This document shows, one piece after another, positions 51,757-61,207 of a stretch of DNA of 64,000 bases. The stretch spans positions 124,001 through 188,000 of the forward strand of contig NZ_VUKA01000005.1 in NCBI RefSeq assembly GCF_008386565.1, written 5' to 3'. Source of the DNA: Teichococcus oryzae. GTDB taxonomy: Bacteria; Pseudomonadota; Alphaproteobacteria; Acetobacterales; Acetobacteraceae. Made by a program: the position numbers and the translations under genes. The stretch's first letter is position 1, and each line of letters starts with the position of its first letter. Below the pieces are notes generated by a model. It had not been told where the DNA came from. It saw nothing but the letters and a program-made list of their open reading frames with translations, and did no database searches.

Positions 51757-51848
51757 CGTCTTGGAATCCTGCGGCCATGAAGGCCAGGGGCGGAGGAAGG
51801 AAGGGGGCGGGCGGAGGGGCGGCGGCTGGCGGCGAGGGGGGGCGCCGC

Positions 51849-52106
51849 TCAGGAATGGAGCAGCTGGCCATCCTCGGGCAGCGCCGTGGCCAGGCCGGCC
51901 ATCAGCATGTCGAGGTCATCCATCCCGCTGGTCTGGGCGTCCTGCCCGTCCAGCTCCGGCATGCAGTCGAGCATGTCCTGCAGGTAGTCCGCGGCGCGGA
52001 GCAGGATCGCGCTGCAGGGCTCGCCATCATGGGCGGCCAGGCTGGCCAGTTGCTGCAGCAGGGCGATGGCGGTGTCCATCTTGGACGGGCGGTCAGACAG
52101 GGTCAT
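51849..52106 (-). CDS. Small acidic hypothetical protein
   Basis: This 85-residue protein has a probable helical first half ([19 protein letters not shown]) and an acidic, methionine-rich second half ([20 protein letters not shown]). Its stop is 92 bp before the CtrA-like gene on the same strand, so the two may share a transcript. No family was recognised. Confidence 0.6.
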   Translation of the reverse strand: MTLSDRPSKMDTAIALLQQLASLAAHDGEPCSAILLRAADYLQDMLDCMPELDGQDAQTSGMDDLDMLMAGLATALPEDGQLLHS

Positions 52107-52559
52107 CGGGGTCCACCAGGAGAAAGGTCACTCAACCTTGAGTAGTGATGTTGTGAACCAAAAAGACACTGACGGGCAATCTCATTTTTACACCCCTTCT
52201 CGCCAATTAACCTCATTCCGGTCGAAAGATCGTCCCGGATGATCTCATAAGTTGCTGATCCGCTGACATTCTTGTGAAGCCAAAGCCATCCTGGTGCAGA
52301 AGGTGAAAAATTTGTCATCCACCAAACACAACCTGAAGTTGTGATCTGGCTTCTTAAAAGGCGCGCCGGGTGGCCTCCTCCGGTTGTGCCGGAGGGCGCC
52401 GCCCGGTCATGTTGGCCATTCAGGAAAGCGGGTTTTTTTCGTGCGGCCGCCGCGTCCCCGCCACGGCAGGGGGCATCATCGCGAACAGGAACCGTGGCGC
52501 CAGGGCGGCGCGGTTCATCGGCCCGGCCGGAGCAGCGCCCCCGCCGGGCGGGTGGCCGC
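52107..52559. other. AT-richer spacer upstream of the CtrA-like gene pair
   Basis: This 453-bp non-coding region lies between the amidase end and the small acidic gene, both on the minus strand. From 52130 to 52350 it is unusually AT-rich for this window and should contain the promoter of the downstream minus-strand genes. A perfect inverted repeat CACAAC-CTGAA-GTTGTG lies at 52327-52343. I did not find a full CtrA box. Confidence 0.5.
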
Positions 52560-54005
52560 TCAGCCGGCGGCGGCGGAGTCCGGCCAGGCCGCCGCCCAGG
52601 GGCGCGCCGCTTCCAGCACGCCGCCCAGCCGCAGCAGGTCCAGATCCGCGCCCCAGCGGCCAACCAACTGCACCGCCGTCGGGAGCCCGTCCGCGCCGAA
52701 GCCCGAGGGCACCGTCAGCGCCGGATGGCCGGTGAGGTTGAAGGGATAGACATAGCTGCTCCAGCCCTGGCGGGTGATGCCGCAGCGTTCGCCCTCCACC
52801 TCCACCTCGTCATGCGCGGCGTCGAAAGCGGCCGGCAGGGCGGTGCGGCTGAGGGTCGGCGTCACCAGCAGGTCGTGCCGCTCGAACAACGCCTGGATGG
52901 CGCGGAACAGCTGGGTGCGGGCGAATTGCGCCTGGCGGAACTCATGCAGCGAGAAGCCATCGCCGCGCTGCATGAAGGCCAGCAGGGTCGGGTCCATCCT
53001 GTCCCGCCATTCCGGCAGGTGCTTCGCCATCGCGGCGGCGAAATTGCCCTGGTACATAATGCGGCCCGGGAACTCGATCCAGTCGATCGCTTCCCGCACC
53101 GGCTCCACCACCGCGCCCTGCGCCTCCAGCGCGGCCAGCATGGCGCAGGTGTTTTCCGCCATGTCGGCGGCGAGGCGCGGATTGGCGGCGCGCTCGATAT
53201 AGCCGATGCGCAGGCCGGACAGGTCGTTGCCGGCCAGGGCGGGGTTGAGCCGCGGCGCCTGCGGGGCCGAAACGGTCCAGGGGTCGCGCTCGCTCGGCCC
53301 GGCCATGGCGGCGAACATCACCGCGGCGTCGCCGATGCTGCGCGCCATGGGCCCGGCATAGGTGTAGTTGCCGAAGGCGTCCCCCGCCGATTGCCAGGGC
53401 ACGGCGCCGAGCGTCGGCTTCAGCCCGACAATGCCGCAGCAGGCCGCCGGGATGCGCACCGACCCGGCCCCGTCCGTGCCCAGCGCGATCGGCCCGAGCC
53501 CGGCGGCCACCGCCGCCGCCGCGCCGCCGCTGGAGCCGCCCGAGGTGCGCGACAGGTCCCACGGATTGGGCGTGGCGCCGAAGGCCGGCCCGTCGGTCAG
53601 GGCCTTGTGGCCGAACTCCGGCATGTGCGTCTTGCCGAAGACAATGGCGCCCGCCGCGCGCAGCCGCTGCACCAGCACGTCATCCGCCGCCGCCGGCGGT
53701 TGTCCGGCGAAGATCGCCGAGCCATGCCCGGTGGTCAGGCCGGCGACATCCACCTGGTCCTTGATGCTGACCGGCACGCCATGCAGTGGGCCGAGCGGCG
53801 CGCCCCGCATCACCGCCGCCTCGGCTTCCCGCGCGCCATCCAGCGCGGCTTCCTCCGCCAGGGCGGCGAAGGCGTTCAGGCGCGGCTGCGCCGCCCGCGC
53901 CGCCCCCAGCACGGCGCGCATGTATTCGACGGGGGACAGCTTGCGGGCGCGGATCAGGCTGGCGGCGCGCTGCGCGGTCATGCGCAGCATCTCGGCATCG
54001 GACAT
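52560..54005 (-). CDS. Amidase-signature family hydrolase
   Basis: This is a 481-residue amidase. The Ser-cisSer-Lys triad is visible: Lys82 (VSIKDQVD), Ser158 (TSGGSSGGAAAAVA) and Ser182 (GTDGAGSVRIPAACC). It hydrolyses a carboxamide; the substrate is not identifiable from sequence. GAGGAGG lies 4 nt before ATG 54005. It is divergent from a family-5 binding protein, with an inverted repeat between them that shares a 10-mer with the promoter of the second ABC operon. Confidence 0.93.
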   Translation of the reverse strand: MSDAEMLRMTAQRAASLIRARKLSPVEYMRAVLGAARAAQPRLNAFAALAEEAALDGAREAEAAVMRGAPLGPLHGVPVSIKDQVDVAGLTTGHGSAIFAGQPPAAADDVLVQRLRAAGAIVFGKTHMPEFGHKALTDGPAFGATPNPWDLSRTSGGSSGGAAAAVAAGLGPIALGTDGAGSVRIPAACCGIVGLKPTLGAVPWQSAGDAFGNYTYAGPMARSIGDAAVMFAAMAGPSERDPWTVSAPQAPRLNPALAGNDLSGLRIGYIERAANPRLAADMAENTCAMLAALEAQGAVVEPVREAIDWIEFPGRIMYQGNFAAAMAKHLPEWRDRMDPTLLAFMQRGDGFSLHEFRQAQFARTQLFRAIQALFERHDLLVTPTLSRTALPAAFDAAHDEVEVEGERCGITRQGWSSYVYPFNLTGHPALTVPSGFGADGLPTAVQLVGRWGADLDLLRLGGVLEAARPWAAAWPDSAAAG

Positions 54006-54062
54006 GGAGCCTCCTCGGATGAAGCGCCATCTGGAACGTGGCGCTTGACGCGGGGAGCAGCC

Positions 54063-54079
54063 TGATATCGGATATATCA
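54063..54079. promoter_or_regulatory. Inverted repeat between amidase and binding-protein genes
   Basis: Perfect 6-bp arms, TGATAT and ATATCA, flank CGGAT, 58 bp upstream of the amidase start. Its right half contains GGATATATCA, which recurs at 58367-58376 before the GntR-containing ABC operon. It is a likely operator. Confidence 0.6.
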
Positions 54080-54225
54080 TCTTTCAAGATGCTTCCGCCC
54101 AGGTCCTCGCAGAAGGCCACCGGAAGCGGTGCCGGGGCCGCCGCCTTGCCCCGCGCCGCAGCAAGAACGGAACAGCGGCGCCGGATCACACCGGGGCAGG
54201 CCGCGACCAACAGGGAGAGCAGAGC

Positions 54226-55803
54226 ATGATCCGGGATGGCTTCACCAGGCGTCATCTGCTGGCCGGCACCGGTGCCGCCGCCTTGGCGCTGCCGACCATC
54301 GGCCGGCCGCGCCCGGCGCGCGCCGCCGGCGACCTCACCGTGGTGCTGGAATCCGAGGTGGTCATCCTCGACCCGCACGCCACCACCGCGGCGATCACCC
54401 GCAGCTTCGCCTATCACGTCTTCGACACGCTGTTCTCGATGGATTCCGCGGGCCGGATCCATCCGCAGATGGCCGCGGGGCACGAGGTTTCGGCGGATGG
54501 GCTGAGCTGGACCATTCCGTTGCGCGACGGCCTGCTGTGGCATGACGGCAAGCCCGTCACCGCCGCCGATTGCGCCGCCTCCCTGGCGCGCTGGGCCCCG
54601 CGCGACGGGCTGGGCCGCATGATGCTGGCGGCCGGCGCCAGCTTCTCGGCCAGGGATGCGCGCACCATCACGATCGCGCTGAAGCAGCCCTTCCCGCTGA
54701 TGCTGGACGTGCTGGGCAAGCCCAACGCGCCCGTGCCGGTGATGATGCCCGAGCGCATCATCAAGGCGGCGGGGGAGCAGCGCATCAGCGAGATCGTCGG
54801 CTCCGGCCCCTTCGTGTTCCGCGCCGACCTTTGGCGCAGCGGGGACAGCATGGTGCTGGCCCGCAACGACCGGTACGTGCCGCGCGACGGGGAGCCGGAT
54901 TTCCTGGCGGGCGGCAAGCGGGTGAAGATCGATCGCCTGGTGCTGAAGGTGATGCCGGACGACACCACGGGCGCCAACGCGCTCGGCGTCGGCGAGATCG
55001 ACTACATGCAGTACCTGCCCTTCGATTTCCTCGACCTGCTGGGCCGCAACAGGGATGTCAACCTGATCGGCCTGGGCGGCATCCACATGTTCCAGGGCAA
55101 TTTCCGCCTGAACCACGCCAGCGGCCCCTTCGCCGATCCCGCCGTGCGGCGCGTGCTGTGGAAGCTGGTGGACCAGAAGGCGATCCTCACCGCCATTGGC
55201 GTCCCGCAGAAATTCCGCCTGGAGGCCTGCCCGTCCTTCTTCATGTGCGGCACGCCGATGGAAAGCCGGATGGGCGCCGAGATGGCGCGCCTCGACATCC
55301 AGGGTGCCCGCGCCGAGCTGGCCCGGACCGGCTACAAGGGAGAGCCCGTGGTGATGCTGGAGGTCGCCGGCTCCATCTCGCAGACGGCGGGGCATGTGCT
55401 GGCCGAGAACATGAAGGCCGCCGGCTTCACCGTGGAGGAGCAGACCATGGATTGGGGCACCGTTCTCGCCCGCCGCGCCAAGAAGGATGGCTGGAGCCTG
55501 TTCCCCGTCTACTCCAACGGCGTGGACATGATGTCGCCGCTGAACCATTTCTACATCGCCAACAACTGCGCCGATTATCCCGGCTGGAGCTGCGATTCCC
55601 GCACCACCACGCTGCTGGCGGATTTCCTGAAGGCGCCCGATGCCGCGGCGCGCAAGGATGTCTCGGACCGCATCCAGGCCATCGCCTATGAAACCGTGCC
55701 GAGCGTGATGTGGGGCCAGTTCTCGCGCCCCGCCGGCTACCGCAGGCGGCTGAAGAACATGATCGAGTCCAGCTTCCCGATGTTCTGGCAGGTGGAAGTC
55801 TAG
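54226..55803 (+). CDS. Peptide-type solute-binding protein (family 5), copy 3
   Basis: This is a 525-residue periplasmic receptor. A Tat-like signal (TRRHLLAGTGAAALALPTI) precedes DLTVVLESEVVILDPHATT, HPQMAAGHEVSADGLSWTIPLRDGLLWHDGKPV and IVGSGPFVF. It is related to, but more distant from, the two copies at 41797 and 45667. It lies between a divergent amidase and a penicillin-acylase-family gene, so it probably presents acylated or amide substrates. No matching permease or ATPase is seen. Confidence 0.92.
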   Translation: MIRDGFTRRHLLAGTGAAALALPTIGRPRPARAAGDLTVVLESEVVILDPHATTAAITRSFAYHVFDTLFSMDSAGRIHPQMAAGHEVSADGLSWTIPLRDGLLWHDGKPVTAADCAASLARWAPRDGLGRMMLAAGASFSARDARTITIALKQPFPLMLDVLGKPNAPVPVMMPERIIKAAGEQRISEIVGSGPFVFRADLWRSGDSMVLARNDRYVPRDGEPDFLAGGKRVKIDRLVLKVMPDDTTGANALGVGEIDYMQYLPFDFLDLLGRNRDVNLIGLGGIHMFQGNFRLNHASGPFADPAVRRVLWKLVDQKAILTAIGVPQKFRLEACPSFFMCGTPMESRMGAEMARLDIQGARAELARTGYKGEPVVMLEVAGSISQTAGHVLAENMKAAGFTVEEQTMDWGTVLARRAKKDGWSLFPVYSNGVDMMSPLNHFYIANNCADYPGWSCDSRTTTLLADFLKAPDAAARKDVSDRIQAIAYETVPSVMWGQFSRPAGYRRRLKNMIESSFPMFWQVEV

Positions 55804-55804
55804 A

Positions 55805-55841
55805 GCATCTTCACCCGGCCGGGCGATCCCGCCCGATCGGG
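55805..55841 (+). repeat. REP-like palindromic element, copy 2
   Basis: This 37-bp element begins 2 bases after the binding-protein stop. It matches the reverse complement of 50603-50639 at 34 of 37 positions. Both copies abut a 3' gene end, as REP elements do. Confidence 0.7.
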
Positions 55842-55955
55842 ATCTGCTCCAGGCGGCGCGCGCCACGGCGCCGCCTGACACTGCGCAACGAAACGGGAGG
55901 AAACGCGGCGGAGGGTGCATCCCTTCCCGCGCCTTTCCGCCACCAAGGATGCCCG

Positions 55956-58295
55956 ATGCCCCTCGACCAAGCCCTCCGCGACGCCGCGCTGCCCGAACTG
56001 GACGGCACGCTTCCCCTGCCCGGCCTTTCGGCGCCCGCCACCATCCTGCGCGACGAATGGGGCATTCCGCATCTCCGCACCGCTTCCAGCCGCGATGCCT
56101 GGATGGCGCTGGGTTTCGTCCATGCGCAGGACCGGCTGTTCCAGATGGAGCTGACGCGCCGGCGCGCCCTAGGCCGCGCCGCGGAATGGCTCGGCCCGGC
56201 GGCGGCGGAAAGCGACATCCTGGTTCGCCGCCTCGGCATGGAGGCCGCCTGCCGCCGCGACTTCGCCGCCCTGGGCGAGGCGGCGCGCAGGATGCTGGAA
56301 GCCTATGCGGCCGGGGTGAATGGCTGGATGAGCTCCGGCCAGCCGCTTCCGGTGGAATACGCGCTGCTGGACGCGGCGCCCGAGCCCTGGGAGCCCTGGC
56401 ACAGCATCGCCGTGATGCGCCGGCTCGGGCTGCTGATGGGATCGGTCTGGTTCAAGCTGTGGAGGGCCGCCGCCCTGCCGGTGGTGGGCCCGGAGGGCGC
56501 GGCCAGGCTGCGCTATGACGATGGCGGCACGGACCTGCTCTGCATCCCGCCCGGCGCCGAGGCGCGGCGGCTGGAGGCGGATCTGGCGAAGCTGGCGCCC
56601 GCCATCCAGGCCCTGCTGGACAGCATGGACAAGGCCTCGGCCGGGGACGAGGTGGGCGGCGGCAGCAACAACTGGGCGGTCGGGCCACAGCGCAGCGCCA
56701 CGGGCCGCCCGGTGCTGGCGGGCGACCCGCACCGCGTGTTCGAGATCCCGAATATGTATGCCCAGCACCACCTCGCCTGCGACAGCTTCGACATGATCGG
56801 GCTGACCGTGCCGGGCGTTCCGGGCTTTCCGCATTTCGCGCATAATGGCCAGGTCGCCTATTGCGTCACCCATGCCTTCATGGACATCCACGACCTGTTC
56901 GTGGAGCGCTTCGACGCCGATGCCACCCACACCGAGGCGCCCGGTGGCCCGGCCCCCGTCACGCGCCGCCGCGACAGCATCCGCATCCGTGGCGGCGAAA
57001 CGCGCGAATTCGACATCGTCGAGACGCGGCATGGGCCGGTGATCGCGGGCGAACCCGCGCAGGGCGCCGCCATCGCGCTGCGTTCCGTGCAGTTCGCCGA
57101 AACCGATCTTTCCTTTGACTGCCTGCCGCGCATGACCATGGTGCGCAGCGTCGAGGAGCTGTTCGAGGCAACGCGCGGCTGGGGGCTGATTGACCACAAC
57201 CTCGTGGCGGGCGACACGGAAGGCCATATCGGCCACCTCGTCCGCGCCCGCCTGCCGCGCCGCCCGCGCGAGAATGGCTGGCTGCCGGTGCCGGGATGGA
57301 TCGCCGGCCATGACTGGCAGGGCTGGATCGCGCATGACGACATGCCGCGCAGCCTCGACCCCGAGGGCGGCATCATCGTCACCGCTAACAACCGCGTGGT
57401 CGCGGATGACGCTTATCCCGATTACCTCAGCACGGACTGCCACCCGCCCTATCGCGCCCGCCGCATCGCCGGGCGGCTGGCCGAGCGGCCCCTTTTCGCG
57501 CCTGGCGACGCGGCCTCCATCCATGCCGACACGCTTTCGGCCAACGCGCTGCTGTTGCGCGACCGGCTGGCCGCCCTGCCCGCGCCCGGGGACGGTGCCG
57601 CCGCCGCCCTGCGGGAGCGGCTGCTGGCCTGGGATGGCCGGATGGAGGCGGGCGAGACCGCGCCCACCGCCTATATCGCCCTGCGCCGCGCCCTGACGGC
57701 CATCCTGGCGGAGCGCAGCGGCCTCGGCGCCGCCGGGGCAAGCCCGCTGGCGCAGGTTCCGCCCGGCATCGCGCCGCAGAACCAGCTCTGGTGGACGCTG
57801 CCCAGCCTGCTGCGCCGGGACGACAGCAGCCTTCTCGGCGGCTGGAGCTGGGACCAGGCGCTGGGCGAGGCCCTGCTCCGCGCCGCCGCGGCGGAGACGG
57901 ATGCCAGCTGGGGCGAAGCGCACCAGCCGCGCTTTGCCCATCCGCTCTCCGCCCTGCATCCGGAGGCGGCGGCGCTCCTCGACCCGCCTTCCCGGCCGGT
58001 GGGCGGCGATGGGGACACGGTGCTGGCCAATGGCCTGCTCTGCGCCAGCGGCCCCGCCGCCAGCTATGGCGCCCTGGCGCGCTATGTGTTCGATGTGGGC
58101 GATTGGGAAGCCTGCCGCTGGGTGGTGTTCCACGGCGTGTCCGGCCAGCCCGGCAGCCCGCACTACGCCGACCAGAACGAGGCCTGGTCCGCCACGCGGA
58201 TGGTGCCGATGCATTATGGCTGGGAGGGCATCGAGAAGGCGGCCCGGCACCGGCAGGAGCTGGCCCCGGGCGCGAAGGTGGGTCCGGAGGCGTGA
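55956..58295 (+). CDS. Penicillin-acylase-family N-terminal-nucleophile hydrolase
   Basis: This is a 779-residue precursor of the penicillin/AHL acylase family that matures by self-cleavage into two chains. The nucleophile is Ser237 in GGGSNNWAVGP, the expected new N-terminus of the large chain. The small-chain region has RDEWGIPHLRTASSRDAWMALGFVHAQDRLFQME; later motifs are GVPGFPHFAHNG, GHIGHLVRARLPRR and NNRVV. No signal peptide is visible, unlike most relatives, which are periplasmic. AAGGAT lies 5 nt before the ATG. The likely role is cleavage of an N-acyl compound delivered by the upstream binding protein. Confidence 0.9.
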   Translation: MPLDQALRDAALPELDGTLPLPGLSAPATILRDEWGIPHLRTASSRDAWMALGFVHAQDRLFQMELTRRRALGRAAEWLGPAAAESDILVRRLGMEAACRRDFAALGEAARRMLEAYAAGVNGWMSSGQPLPVEYALLDAAPEPWEPWHSIAVMRRLGLLMGSVWFKLWRAAALPVVGPEGAARLRYDDGGTDLLCIPPGAEARRLEADLAKLAPAIQALLDSMDKASAGDEVGGGSNNWAVGPQRSATGRPVLAGDPHRVFEIPNMYAQHHLACDSFDMIGLTVPGVPGFPHFAHNGQVAYCVTHAFMDIHDLFVERFDADATHTEAPGGPAPVTRRRDSIRIRGGETREFDIVETRHGPVIAGEPAQGAAIALRSVQFAETDLSFDCLPRMTMVRSVEELFEATRGWGLIDHNLVAGDTEGHIGHLVRARLPRRPRENGWLPVPGWIAGHDWQGWIAHDDMPRSLDPEGGIIVTANNRVVADDAYPDYLSTDCHPPYRARRIAGRLAERPLFAPGDAASIHADTLSANALLLRDRLAALPAPGDGAAAALRERLLAWDGRMEAGETAPTAYIALRRALTAILAERSGLGAAGASPLAQVPPGIAPQNQLWWTLPSLLRRDDSSLLGGWSWDQALGEALLRAAAAETDASWGEAHQPRFAHPLSALHPEAAALLDPPSRPVGGDGDTVLANGLLCASGPAASYGALARYVFDVGDWEACRWVVFHGVSGQPGSPHYADQNEAWSATRMVPMHYGWEGIEKAARHRQELAPGAKVGPEA

Positions 58296-58366
58296 GGGCG
58301 TGGGACCGCTTTCCCCTGACAAGAAACAGCCCCCGCACTGGGCGCAGCATGGCCTTGAACCGGGAA

Positions 58367-58376
58367 GGATATATCA
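58367..58376 (+). promoter_or_regulatory. GGATATATCA motif upstream of the second ABC operon
   Basis: This 10-mer, built on the palindrome GATATATC, lies 41 bp before the ATPase start. The same 10-mer occurs at 54070-54079 between the amidase and binding-protein genes. The GntR regulator inside this operon is the natural candidate to bind it. Confidence 0.5.
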
Positions 58377-58416
58377 AATAGGCTGATCTCCGGCATGGCC
58401 GCGAAGGGAAACAAGG

Positions 58417-59517
58417 TTGCTGACGCTCGACCCGGGCCGGAATGCCGGCAGCATCGCCATCGAGGGGCTGGTCAAGCGCTTCGGGCCGGTGCGCGCGGTC
58501 GATGATGTTTCCCTCGACATCCGCGCCGGGGAGTTCCTGGCGCTGCTTGGCCCGTCCGGTTCCGGCAAGACCACCATCCTCATGGCCATTGCCGGCTTCG
58601 AATATCCCGATGCGGGCCGCATCCTGCTGGGCGGCGAGGACATCACCTGGCTGCCGCCGAACCGCCGCAACCTCGGCATGGTGTTCCAGCGCTACACCCT
58701 GTTCCCGCACATGTCGGTGCTGGAGAACATCGCCTTTCCGCTGAAGATGCGCGGCATCGGCCGCGCCGAGCGGGAGGAGCGCGCGCGGGACGCGCTGCGC
58801 ACCGTGCAGCTGGAACAGATGGGCGCGCGCCAGCCGGCGCAGCTTTCCGGCGGGCAGCAGCAGCGCGTGGCCATCGCCCGCGCCATCGTCTATCGCCCGC
58901 GCGTGCTGCTGATGGACGAGCCGCTTTCCGCGCTTGACAAGAAGCTGCGCGAGGAGATGCAGATCGAGATCAAGCACCTCCAGCGCGAAATCGGCATCAC
59001 CGTGGTTTTCGTCACGCATGACCAGACCGAGGCGCTGACCATGGCCGACCGCGTCGCGGTGCTGGACCATGGGCGGCTGCAACAGATCGGCGCGCCGCGC
59101 GACCTGTATGAGGCACCGCAAACGGAGTTCGTCGCCGGCTTCATCGGGGAAACCAATTTCTGGTCCGGCACCGCCGCCATCGCCGCCGCGCGGGGGGAGG
59201 CCGTGGCGGTGCGGCTCGATGGCGGCGGGGTCATGCCCGCCACGGCCGTCTCGCCCCTGCCGCCCGGCGGCCGGGTCCGGCTGGCCTTGCGCCCGGAAAG
59301 GCTGCGCATCGCGGCCGGCGGCGAGGGCCTGGAAGCGCGTGTCACCGAGGCGATCTATGCCGGCAACGCGACGACGCTGATGCTGCAGGCCGCCGGAGGC
59401 CAGATGCTGCGCCTGCGCATCCCGGCCGGCGCCGGCCTGCCCGAGGCGGCGGTGGGCGAGGCCGTCACGCTCGGCTGGCAGGCCGCCGATGCGCGCGCCT
59501 TCGCGGTGACGCCGTGA
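58417..59517 (+). CDS. ABC transporter ATP-binding protein, PotA type (second system)
   Basis: This is a 366-residue ATPase. Walker A is GPSGSGKTT, the Q-loop region FQRYTLFPHMSV, the signature LSGGQQQRVAIARA, Walker B LMDEPLSALDK and the switch FVTHDQTEALTMAD. A TOBE-type C-terminus starts near residue 275. The start is TTG 58417, with AAGGGA about 8 nt upstream; no good ATG precedes the core. It heads an operon of ATPase, two permeases, GntR, binding protein and a DMFase-like pair. Confidence 0.94.
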   Translation: MLTLDPGRNAGSIAIEGLVKRFGPVRAVDDVSLDIRAGEFLALLGPSGSGKTTILMAIAGFEYPDAGRILLGGEDITWLPPNRRNLGMVFQRYTLFPHMSVLENIAFPLKMRGIGRAEREERARDALRTVQLEQMGARQPAQLSGGQQQRVAIARAIVYRPRVLLMDEPLSALDKKLREEMQIEIKHLQREIGITVVFVTHDQTEALTMADRVAVLDHGRLQQIGAPRDLYEAPQTEFVAGFIGETNFWSGTAAIAAARGEAVAVRLDGGGVMPATAVSPLPPGGRVRLALRPERLRIAAGGEGLEARVTEAIYAGNATTLMLQAAGGQMLRLRIPAGAGLPEAAVGEAVTLGWQAADARAFAVTP

Positions 59518-60383
59518 GCCGCCGGCCATCGCGCTTCCTGCTCGGCGGGCGCCGCTTCAGCCCGGCGGCGAGCCTCGCCCTCGCCGCGCCTTTCCTGCTG
59601 CTGCTCCTCGTGGTGTTTCTTCTGCCGCTGGCGACGCTGCTGCATGAAAGCCTGTTCGTGCCGGAGCCGGGTATCGGCAACTACGCGCGCGCCTTGCAGG
59701 AGCCGGTTTACCTGCGCGTGATGCTGCGCACCCTGCGCATCGCCTTGTTCGTCACGCTGCTCGCCCTGCTGCTCGCCTGGCCGCTGGCCCTGCTGATGGC
59801 GCGCAGCAAGGGCCTGGGGCTGGCGCTGCTGGCGGCCGCAGTGCTGCTGCCGCTCTGGACCTCGGTGCTGGTGCGCACCTATGCCTGGATGGTGCTGTTG
59901 CAGCGCAATGGCGTGGTCAACCAGATGCTGGCGCAGCTCGGGCTGAGCGACCAGCCCATGCGGCTGCTCTACACCGAGGGCGCGGTGGTGCTGGCCATGG
60001 CGCATGTGCTGCTGCCCTTCATGGTGCTGCCGATCTATTCCGCGCTGAAGGGCATCCCGGAGGATTATTCCCGCGCGGCGCAGATGCTCGGCGCCTCCCC
60101 CTGGGCCAGCTTCCGGGAGGTGACCTGGCCGCTCTGCCTGCCCGGCGTCACCTCGGGCTGCCTGATGGTGTTCCTGCTGGCGCTGGGCTTCTTCGTGACG
60201 CCGGCGCTGATCGGCGGGCCGCAGCAGATGATGATCGCGACGCTGGTGTCGCAGCAGGTGCGGGAAATGCTGGACTGGCCCTTCGCGGGGGCGCTGGTGG
60301 GCATCCTGCTGTTCTTCGTGCTGATGCTGACATTGCTGTTCCGCCGCGCCGTGCGGCTGGACCGCTTCGTGGGGCAGGCGTGA
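59514..60383 (+). CDS. ABC transporter permease, PotB type (second system)
   Basis: This is a 289-residue inner-membrane protein starting with GTG 59514, which overlaps the ATPase stop (GTGA). About six hydrophobic segments are seen, the first LALAAPFLLLLLVVFLLPLATLL. WTSVLVRTYAWMVLLQRNGVVNQ and the coupling loop DYSRAAQMLGASPWASFREVTWPL are typical. It overlaps the next gene by one base. Confidence 0.93.
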   Translation: MSRRPSRFLLGGRRFSPAASLALAAPFLLLLLVVFLLPLATLLHESLFVPEPGIGNYARALQEPVYLRVMLRTLRIALFVTLLALLLAWPLALLMARSKGLGLALLAAAVLLPLWTSVLVRTYAWMVLLQRNGVVNQMLAQLGLSDQPMRLLYTEGAVVLAMAHVLLPFMVLPIYSALKGIPEDYSRAAQMLGASPWASFREVTWPLCLPGVTSGCLMVFLLALGFFVTPALIGGPQQMMIATLVSQQVREMLDWPFAGALVGILLFFVLMLTLLFRRAVRLDRFVGQA

Positions 60384-61207
60384 TGGCCGCCGCGCGCAGC
60401 CGCCCGAACCGCGCTGGCCGCATGGCGCTGAACGCGGCCGCCTATGCGGTGACGGTCTTCCTGCTGCTGCCCACGCTGATCATCATCCCGATGTCGGTCG
60501 GGCCGGAACGCTTTCTGCGCTTTCCGCCGGCCGGCTTCTCGCTGCGCTGGTATGCCGAGTATTTCCATGACGCGGAATGGATCGCCGCCACGCTGTTCAG
60601 CCTGGAGGTCGGGCTGATCGCCGCCTTCTGCGCCACGGTCGCCGGCACCATGCTGGCCCTGGCCCTGGTGCGCGGGCGGCTGCCGGGGCGCGGGCTGGTG
60701 GAACTGCTGGTGGTCGGGCCGGTCATCGTGCCGCATGTGGCCTTGGCCGTGGCCATGTTCCTGGTGTTCGAGCGGTTGCGCCTGACCGGCACGCTGCTGG
60801 GCTTCGCCATGGCCCATACGGTGCTGGCCCTGCCCTTCGTGGTGTTCACCGTGCTGGCCGCGCTTTACCGCTTCGATGCGGAGCTGGAGCGCGCGGCGCT
60901 GTCCTGCGGCGCCGGGCGGTTCGCGACCTTCCGCCACGTCACCCTGCCGCTGATCGCCCCCGGCGTGGTCTCGGCGGCCTTGTTCGCCTTCATCATCTCC
61001 TTCGACGAGCCGGTGGTGTCCTTCTTCATCTCCGATCTCGACCGCAAGACGCTGCCGCGCAAGATGTTCGAGGACATCGACTACAACATCTCGCCCACCC
61101 TGGCGGCCGTGGCCACCATGCTCACCGCGCTGACGGTGCTTGCCCTGCTGGCGGGCTTCGTGCTGAAGCGCGCGGCGGAGCGGCGTGCCGCGGCAAGGAA
61201 TGGCTAG
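60383..61207 (+). CDS. ABC transporter permease, PotC type (second system)
   Basis: This is the second permease, 274 residues, with about six hydrophobic segments. RFLRFPPAGFSLRWYAEYFHD is the PotC-type hallmark. The coupling loop is LERAALSCGAGRFATFRHVTLPLIAPG, and FDEPVVSFFISD follows. ATG 60383 is preferred over the adjacent GTG 60380. Its end overlaps the GntR gene by 8 nt. Confidence 0.92.
   Translation: MAAARSRPNRAGRMALNAAAYAVTVFLLLPTLIIIPMSVGPERFLRFPPAGFSLRWYAEYFHDAEWIAATLFSLEVGLIAAFCATVAGTMLALALVRGRLPGRGLVELLVVGPVIVPHVALAVAMFLVFERLRLTGTLLGFAMAHTVLALPFVVFTVLAALYRFDAELERAALSCGAGRFATFRHVTLPLIAPGVVSAALFAFIISFDEPVVSFFISDLDRKTLPRKMFEDIDYNISPTLAAVATMLTALTVLALLAGFVLKRAAERRAAARNG

Noticed and set aside
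52107-52559. Possible CtrA box (TTAA, 7 bases, TTAA) upstream of the CtrA-like gene pair
   Set aside because: Only a single TTAA half-site (in AATTAACC) was seen, without a second half at the right spacing.
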